Below, in pieces: positions 58,801 to 64,000 of a stretch of DNA of 64,000 bases. Each line of letters opens with the position of its first letter. The stretch's first letter is position 1. A program made the position numbers and the translations under genes. The notes under the pieces are model-generated. The model saw nothing but the letters and a program-made list of their open reading frames with translations, did no database searches and was not told the origin of the DNA. Source of the stretch: Lampris incognitus (lineage: Eukaryota; Chordata; Actinopteri; Lampriformes; Lampridae); contig NC_079217.1 of NCBI RefSeq assembly GCF_029633865.1, forward strand, positions 55,156,979 through 55,220,978, given 5' to 3'.

Positions 58801-59394
58801 GTCGGTGTCAACCCCAATATCCACGTCTACAAGATTCAGGATGCAGAGGGGCACACCAGGGTGGTGCACAGGAACCGTTTGTTGGAGGTCAACTTCTTGC
58901 CCCTTCCTGAGTTAGATCAGGGTGAGGAGTCCAGTACAACCAGTCAGTTGCTTGACTGCGCAGGGTCCGATGAGGAGGACAGTGCAGATGGCCTGACGGT
59001 CTCAGGGGATGCAGTGGGGCTAGCAGTCTCATCACTTGGAGACTCACCTAGATCTGAGTGGGCAGAAGCAGAAGAGTTCATTCCGTCTAGTCTGGTAGTC
59101 AGTCCTGTGGGGGCCACTGCTCAGTCTCCACCCAACACACACGCACCACACAACACACATGCACCACACATAGAGGCATCACACTCACTCGATGTAGGTG
59201 TTATATCTCACACTGATTCGCACACAGGGGCACCACCCTCACTCGATACAGATGTTGCAGCTCGCACTGTCTCACGCACACAAGTAGAGAGCGATGGTCG
59301 GGTTAGGACACGCACAGGGAGGGTGGTGAGGTCAGTGAACAGGTTAATAGAATCTATGGCTCAGATGCCATTTCTACGGAGTGTGAGGGTTTGA
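55702..59394 (+). CDS. pol: Pol of the young Gypsy element (RT, RNase H, integrase)
   Basis: The frame has 1230 codons from the first ATG and no stop; real entry is probably by a frameshift from pro between 55681 and 55811. RT spans about residues 90-270 with LRICTDFRWLN and YLDD (56446-56457). RNase H has SVDASLDG (D at 426) and TDNNPL (D at 495). The integrase has an HHCC zinc domain (H-x-H...C-x2-C, about residues 726-767) and a catalytic triad in CMDFWS (D793), HSDQGTNFE (D852) and GGTERFNR (E888), a DD35E spacing. The C-terminal module is GDRVLVANQ...HRNRLLEVN. A serine/histidine-rich tail with HTDSHT-type repeats ends the protein. All catalytic residues I can check are present, so this copy may be competent. 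Confidence 0.92.
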   Translation: MCFHAWRLRTLMFSRDCNQLQGGMSPTPQIVPVQPARSLSELGLSDIDLSSCQVSEACKSQLTQLLTEYHDIFSRDSLDCGEVTGYTHRIHLVDERPFRLPYRRVPPAHYQKLRQVLTDMEEKGIIQKSSSAYASPLVMVWKKDGRLRICTDFRWLNARTLKDAHPLPHQSDCLAALGGNCLFSTMDLTSGLFNIPMHEDDKKYTAFTTPLGLHEYNRMPQGLCNSPAAFMRMMIGIFGDLNFTKLLCYLDDLLVFAPSEVEALSSFRTVFQRLRENNLKLAPKKCHLLQKRVRFLGHVVDGGGVSVDPSKVEVISNMTVQDLMEGDGCTPSVRRIKPFLGMVFYYQHFLPNCSSVAKPLFALTAGQKRRGRSAKDKKPHGSFRKLTSADWTVECGEAFDLLKTMLLECVVLAHPDFEVPFILSVDASLDGLGAVLSQVPRGESKARPVGFASKSLSASQRKYPAQRLEFMALKWSFCEKFSHWLKGQSFTVWTDNNPLTYLLTKPKLDACEIRWVSKLASYTFDLKHLPGKKNVVADALSRDPFSKPVSQRLLREPYPALVQEADGVEGDSVQDVFRLICQSQTVSSARSGFAGDAAEVRAFCQAKCDWPDASVFTALSLVQHVQHLSGGQDTLPMLSTEELRLSQEQDPCISKVLPFVAVRKRPSRRERHGADQKVLRLLKQWEKLEVNDGVLYRVTKDPVSKQRRSQYVLPLSLKDKALSGIHDHAGHQGQDRTLSLARQRFYWPDMERDIRAYVRCCRRCVFGKTPEPAACAPLESIKTSAPMQLVCMDFWSAEDSKQRSVDVLVVTDHFTKLAHAFPCANQTAKQVAKKLWDHVFCVYGFPERIHSDQGTNFESNLIAELLRLAGVAKSHTTAYHPMGNGGTERFNRTMGNMLRSLPLQQKQQWPQKIHSLTLTYNATVHETTGYAPFFLMYGRVPRLPVDVMFRQVLHDPHVVDYDSYAQSLLSCLRRAMEIAQKHSTAEQQHQARQYNRHAKGTVLSVGDRVLVANQSERGKRKLADKWENGVYTVVGVNPNIHVYKIQDAEGHTRVVHRNRLLEVNFLPLPELDQGEESSTTSQLLDCAGSDEEDSADGLTVSGDAVGLAVSSLGDSPRSEWAEAEEFIPSSLVVSPVGATAQSPPNTHAPHNTHAPHIEASHSLDVGVISHTDSHTGAPPSLDTDVAARTVSRTQVESDGRVRTRTGRVVRSVNRLIESMAQMPFLRSVRV

Positions 59395-59696
59395 ACTTTG
59401 ATGGAGGTTGGAGTCATTCAAACTAGTTTAATGTGAGTTATTAGGTGTCTATCAGACAGGGTTGTTTTGGGCCAAGTGCATGGTGTGGCGTATCAGGCGT
59501 CACATTGATCTAAGGGAATTCTGAGACTTGATCAACCTCATTATTTTCTGGACCTCGTAACCGAGGTAGCTCCTAAGTTGACTGGAGGACTAGGTCCTTC
59601 TTTTCATTTGTGCCAGTAGTCAGTGATGGGCTTTTCCTTTCCTCTTTCTCTTTTTATCCTGCTGTCAGGATGTTGGTGAATTTCAGGAGGGGTGAA

Positions 59697-60264
59697 TGTA
59701 ACCATGTTAAAATTAATGTTTTTATTTTATTTTGTTTGAGTATGAAATATCACCAAATCCTGTCTGTGTGCTGTTATTTGTGTTTACTACATTTTATTTT
59801 ATGTCATTATTTACTTTTATGTGTTTTACAACGACCGTCATATACGTGTACTGTCGCTTTAAGAGAGAGGTCTTATGGGTACTCGGAAGAGGGAACGCGG
59901 GAGAGGCCATTTTTGCTTTGTGGGAGGAGTCTCAAGCAGCGATCGAGCCGAGTCACGCGTGTTTCTTACCGTAGGACAGTTTTGCTGGTTGAGGAGAACG
60001 TAACCTTGAGTATCCCTGTAAGAAGATACTGCAAGCTGTGGGATAAAATACTTGTTTATCCTTTCTTACATCGGAGTCCCGTGGACGGTTTCTCCTTCTA
60101 ACGCACACGAGTGAAGTCCGGGCAGTGATTGAACTTTGACCCCCACGTCCGTAAGAAACACCGCTCCCGCTGGAGGACTGGACGTTTGTCGAAGGGTTTG
60201 AAACCAAAATAAATGGCAAGGTGAGCCAAATAGAGTCCTGTGTGTCCCCCCTCCTTCCTTGATC

Positions 60265-60295
<31 letters not shown>

Positions 60296-60424
60296 GAGAC
60301 TGAGGGCCCCCCACAACATCTGGGACCCCACCGAAAATAGAACACAACGCAGAGCTGATGATGGAAGTGACGGGCGTGCAGCAGGCTGACCAGCAAAGAA
60401 CAGCATAGGACTGCCCCCGTTACA
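59697..60424 (+). repeat. 3' LTR of the young Gypsy element
   Basis: It is 728 bp, nearly identical to the 5' LTR, with a longer ATG/ATC tandem (9 bp) and a 5-bp TTTTA-type expansion near its start. The segment 59395-59696 before it is 3' untranslated sequence. Confidence 0.95.
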
Positions 60425-60428
60425 CTGG

Positions 60429-60635
60429 ATAGAGAGTGTGTTGCCCATCGACCTGCCACAAAACAGCAATGTCCCAACAATCAATTGTTTTTCCTCCATG
60501 GAAAACCAACAGCAGATTTCGAATCACGGATGTGGTTGAAGGCTTTGAATTTGAAGAAACCACCGAAAAACGCCTTTGTTTGTTCCCGTCACTTCATTGC
60601 CATAAAGCCAACCAAAGAAAACCCTTTCGCTGAAC
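60429..60635 (+). pseudogene. THAP-domain exon, second part (interrupted)
   Basis: The frame from 52042-52120 continues with DRECVAHRP, FFLHGKPTADFESRMWLKAL and KNAFVCSRHFIAIKPTKENP. VCSRHF is the C-x2-H half of the THAP zinc finger, and the tryptophan, proline and FAE residues fit the family. It is open to 60635, where a second transposon begins. The last few bases of the exon lie at 62400-62403. Confidence 0.75.
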
Positions 60636-62390
60636 GCGAATTTACGAATCCTACTATGGCCACGCCAAGACCCGCCCTACTCTGTGATTGGCTGGGTTGC
60701 ATGCAACTCGACTGGACGCTTTAGAACTCTACCGTACCCTCGCTGTGAGCGTTCGAAAGCGTCACAAAAGAGCTTCTACGCTGCTTCGGCTTTGCGGAGA
60801 CGTTTCGTTTGGCTACTAAAGACAAGATTTTGCTTCCACGTTGACAAGACGCAATGAACCATTCATTTAAGTATATCTGGCCATGGAAGTTGCCGAATTA
60901 TTTGTTCATTGCCTTGCTGTTGTTTTTTTTAAATAACTGTAACGTTATGTAGCCTATAGGCTACCCTTTTGACCACATTCTTCATGAGTGATTTTATGTT
61001 TATGTTTAGGCATTTAGCAGACGCTTTTGTCCAAAGCGACATACAAAAATACAACAATCTAAATGAACATCAAATTTAATCAAATTGTAATCTAAATTAT
61101 TATGTGAATTATAAGATAAGAAAAAGCTCAAAAATCCCAGGGAATAGGAACAGGTGCTAACACTAGTAACCCTCATTGATGTTGCAGGTGTTAAAATCTA
61201 TTTTGCAACAAACATCACTCATACAAACCAGATCTTTGGTTGGTCCTCTTCAATGCTGTGGCCTGCCCTGATCCATCAGCCACAAAACAAACGAAAACCG
61301 AACGGAATGATAAGCTACCAACAATACTTATAGATACCAACAATAACAACAAATCTCACCACATACGACCAGGACATTTAACTAGGTAAATATAAGGTGA
61401 ACAGATGTGTCTTCAATCTCCTGTTGAAAGACTCTAAACTATCAAGATTTGGTAACTGCAGCAATATGCTCAGTAAAAGTCAGTCCATCATCAATAATTA
61501 CACCCAGATTCCGTGCAGTTTTAGACGAAGTCAGGGAGAGTGAATCAAATTGGACGCTGATCTGCTGGGAAATAGTTGGTTTACATACAATATGACATAG
61601 CCTAGTTTCTCACTCTTAGAAATTCAAAGTCAATGTAATGAGCAATGTTTACCAAAGCGGTGTTTGAGTTATCATGTGTAATAGTGGCACAAAAAGGTGT
61701 TCATTTACAAAATATGTAGCCCACTAAGCCTAGTAGCAATACCAAAGGAGTAAGCTACCGAAAAGAAAATGGTTAGGCTACATGATAAAACTCTCTCACT
61801 GAATCAATAGCCTGCTTTATCAGTGGAAATCGGAAAGACATGTTCCACTTACCATATTGAGCCATACACTTTGGCTGTACCTTCTTCAAAAAGAACGGTT
61901 GTTTCTCTATAAGCGTATCCTTCTTGAATAGTACGCCTGATTATTTGTGGAAATGGTATAAGGAATAAATTATTATGGTGCCAAGGAAAAAAAATCTGGT
62001 GTTGAAAATGATTGAAAATGATTTCTCTTTGTCTCAAGAAATGAGTCATGTCGAATTGAGATCTCATGTTTTTTCAAAATCCCCCTTGGAAAATTAGTAA
62101 AATTAACATCTTGAGATATAACAATAGCAGGAACAACTGTAAAATCAATGTTTAACTCCTTTATTATCACAACATTACGAACTTACATCAGTGTAATTTG
62201 TACAAGTCTCTTGAGAGATGTCCTCTTTCGCGTAGCTCCTCCAAGCGAAGCGATAGTCCATCACACATTTCAAAAGCGCGGTAGTCGAATCAAACATAGG
62301 GGTGACGTGTGGTGACGGACCAATCAGAAATAGAGGCGGGCGTGTCTTTTCGGGGTCTTGGCGTGGCCGTAGTATGATTCGTAAATTCGC
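60636..62390. mobile_element. Nonautonomous DNA element with 9-bp target copies
   Basis: The ends GCGAATTTACGAATCCTACT and its partner GCGAATTTACGAATCATACT (complement of the right end) continue inverted for about 35 bp (TGGCCACGCCAAGACC). Flanks TCGCTGAAC (60627-60635) and TCACTGAAC (62391-62399) match at 8 of 9, a size typical of MuDR/MULE or Merlin groups. No transposase is found in the 1755 bp. It contains a CATTTAGCAGACGCTTTTGT motif at about 61012-61032. Confidence 0.8.
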
Positions 62391-62399
62391 TCACTGAAC

Positions 62400-62403
62400 T
62401 GTG
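62400..62403 (+). pseudogene. THAP-domain exon end and splice donor
   Basis: After the second target copy, TGTG|GTAACT provides a donor in phase with the preceding frame (exon total 290 nt once both insertions and target copies are discounted). Confidence 0.6.
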
Positions 62404-62421
62404 GTAACTAGGTAGCCACTG

Positions 62422-62740
62422 GGCGCCCGGGTAGCGTAGCGGTCTATTCCGTTGCCTACCAACGAGGGATCGGCGGGTCGAATCCCCGTGTTACATCCGG
62501 CTTGGTCGGGCGTCCCTACAGACACAATTGGCCGTGTCTGCGGGTGGGAAGTCGGATGTGGGTATGTGTCCTGGTCGCTGCACTGGCGCCTCCTCTGGTC
62601 GGTCGGGGCGCCCCCGGATCGGCGGAGAGGAGGTGGAGCAGCGAACGGGACGGCTCAAGAGGAGTTGGGTAATTGGCCGGATACAAATTGGGGAGAAAAA
62701 AGGGGGAAAATTGGAAAAAATGAAGAAAAAAAAAAACTAG
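62422..62740 (+). mobile_element. tRNA-derived SINE, full length
   Basis: GGCGCCCGGGTAGCGTAGCG holds a polymerase III A box (TAGCGTAGCGG, about 62433-62443) and GGGTCGAATCC (about 62477-62487) a B box, as in a tRNA head. The body contains GACACAATTGGCCGTGTCTG, CCTGGTCGCTGCACTGGCGC and GGCCGGATACAAATTGGGGA, and an A-rich tail ends it. Its head-less relative is at 25037-25380 (minus). Confidence 0.85.
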
Positions 62741-62892
62741 CTAGCTACTCATTACACCGGAAAAGAAAAGCATAGGGTGGCCCGAATGCGCAAATGGACC
62801 GGAAGTGCCGCGTAAACTTGTCTATTCGGCTTCGTACTGAAAAAAAACTGGAGAAAGAAGATAATGATTGAAGGGTGACGTCTATCATCTGT

Positions 62893-62997
62893 GATGTCCA
62901 GGGTGTCTACCCGCCTGCCGCCCAATGATTGCTAGAATAGGCTCCAGCATCCCCGCGACCCTGAGAGCAGGATAAGCGGTTCAGATAATGGATGGGC
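62893..62997 (+). repeat. Common fish repeat tail, second copy
   Basis: CCAGGGTGTCTACCCGCCTG, CCGCCCAATGATTG and GATAAGCGGTTCAGATAATG match 39350-39482. Confidence 0.75.
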
Positions 62998-62998
62998 T

Positions 62999-63235
62999 AT
63001 CATTCGATCACGACTACGCGACGGAGGATGTCCAGAAGCACAAGGCGTACACGGGAATAAAGAGGGCCCTGAAGGAGAAAGGTATCCATTTCCAGACCCT
63101 GCTGGACAAAATGCACATTCACTGGGACTCGGGAACACGCACTTAAGATAGCGCACAAGACGCAGCGCAGGAGTTGAGGGGGAGAGGTTACTCCGTGGAG
63201 ACACCAGGCAGCAGCGCTACGGAGCCGGATAAATA
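62999..63235 (+). pseudogene. L1-type LINE ORF1 C-terminal fragment
   Basis: The plus strand reads SFDHDYATEDVQKHKAYTGI, KRALKEKGIHFQTLLDKMHI and HWDSGTRT, then a stop and DSAQDAAQELRGRGYSVE. This is the C-terminal domain of L1/Tx1-type ORF1 proteins in fish. An AAT microsatellite (63236-63255) follows. The final stretch 63256-64000 shows nothing I can support. Confidence 0.72.
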
Positions 63236-64000
63236 ATAATAATAATAATAATAATGAATTAAACATATAGGATATAGAGGTGGAGAACCGTTTTCAGACT
63301 ACGACATGGCAGCGTGCCGGGGATAGGAGTGAATACTGTGCGTCGAGCAAGGGCAAGATTACAGGAGTTTGAGGGGATCCCCTCCAACTAATTCTTATTT
63401 TGTCACGGTATGTGAAATTTCGTTAGCCCCTATGTAGAACCAGCGGTGTTAAGCTAAATGACCATTGTGTAGTGGGTATAGGGATACATAATTCCCCTTA
63501 TTGAGCTGGTCGGAACGTTTGTTTACAGCTGCTGTTTTCCCGGTTCGTGTTTACAGGGATACACTTCCGCTGCGCGGGTTTTTGTTGTTATGGTGAAGGA
63601 ATAAATGGTGCACATTGTGTAGCCGAAAGAGAAAGTTGTCACGACTCCTGATTGAGCTCCGCTACAATTGTGTGATTTTTGCCCGTGGCGTGACTCTTAA
63701 ATCAATATAATGTTAAATGGCTCAAATATTTGCACGCCATTTCCTTGTGTATCTTTCATTCATATAACATGATTAAAAGGATGAAACGATGCGGTTTTTT
63801 GTTTTTGGAGGGCATCTCACTTATTTACTTTTGGGTTTACTTTGCAATTCAAATAAGAACCTGCTTGTGGGGACCTCCCTCTTTTCTTTCTATCTTATTG
63901 CTGATCTATATTGGGCTAAATAAGTTTTGATTAATGCTGAAGACTTCGTTTGGACTACAAAATAAGTGCTATCGGATGACGTTGGACTACTAGGATGCGT

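Larger units (their letters stand above)
52121..60424 (+). mobile_element. Complete young Ty3/Gypsy retrotransposon
   Basis: The 8304-bp element has LTRs of 714 and 728 bp, a tRNA-His-type primer site, gag, pro and pol frames without stops, and a purine tract (59685-59696, AGGAGGGGTGAA). It is flanked by 4-bp CTGG copies (52117-52120, 60425-60428). Aside from two tandem-repeat length changes (5 and 9 bp) the LTRs differ at about three to four positions, so insertion is recent. The three frames are in registers 1, 0, 1: minus-1 from gag to pro and plus-1 from pro to pol. Confidence 0.95.

Noticed and set aside
59610..60101. Open frames in the LTRs of the young Gypsy element (also 52113-52520)
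   Set aside because: They occur in both LTR copies, have no recognisable domain and are unlikely to be genes; no envelope-like frame was found.
60429..60635. THAP-like frame as an extra gene of the Gypsy element
   Set aside because: It lies outside the 3' LTR and target copy and joins in frame to sequence before the 5' LTR.
62424..62492. A functional tRNA gene
   Set aside because: A and B boxes are present but the sequence continues into a SINE body and does not fold as a complete cloverleaf that I can verify.

Overview
This window is vertebrate nuclear DNA, almost certainly from a teleost fish. One intact host gene is visible, a seven-exon thiamine transporter of the SLC19A3 type on the plus strand (coding 20747-36088). 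Its promoter side, introns and flanks are filled with the usual fish repeats: Tc1-like elements, hAT MITEs, Ty3/Gypsy elements, L2-, RTE- and L1/Tx1-type LINEs, tRNA-derived SINEs and CA/TA microsatellites. No bacterial, plasmid, CRISPR or operon features are present. The family assignments are my reading of motifs; no database search was run.

Layout. 1-2014: the 5' part of a minus-strand CsRn1-like Gypsy element (tRNA-Trp primer site, CHCC gag knuckle). 2040-12266: a Mag-like Gypsy element with matching 197-bp LTRs, split inside its integrase by a 6.8-kb DNA transposon (4823-11605). That transposon has inverted ends of about 550 bp and one long decayed gene whose C-terminal part looks like a FEN1/XPG nuclease. 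12267-16979: a second Mag/SURL-like element. 16980-20210: overlapping LINE fragments. 20747-36088: slc19a3; intron 1 holds a Tc1-like element and intron 2 (11.4 kb) holds a second Tc1-like element, foldback repeats, a SINE, a decayed Gypsy element with a 930-bp LTR and two hAT-type elements. 36100-47640: a candidate LTR, a nearly intact Tc1-like element, LINE fragments, a ZMYM1-like hAT transposase pseudogene, an L1/Tx1 3' end and a foldback. 47620-51875: an L2-like LINE carrying a hAT MITE, then an inverted-repeat element carrying a solo LTR and an RTE-like fragment. 52042-62403: a THAP-domain exon broken by two insertions, a young complete Gypsy element (52121-60424) and a 1.75-kb element with 9-bp target duplications (60636-62390). 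62404-64000: a SINE, a repeat tail and an L1 ORF1 fragment.

The most notable observations are: (a) the long-TIR transposon with a FEN1/XPG-like protein; (b) two independent gag-pol or gag-pro minus-1 frameshift signals, one with a slippery heptamer, 6-nt spacer and perfect two-stem H-type pseudoknot; (c) a THAP exon whose frame and splice donor remain readable on either side of two insertions; (d) several insertions whose empty sites can be read from the window itself.
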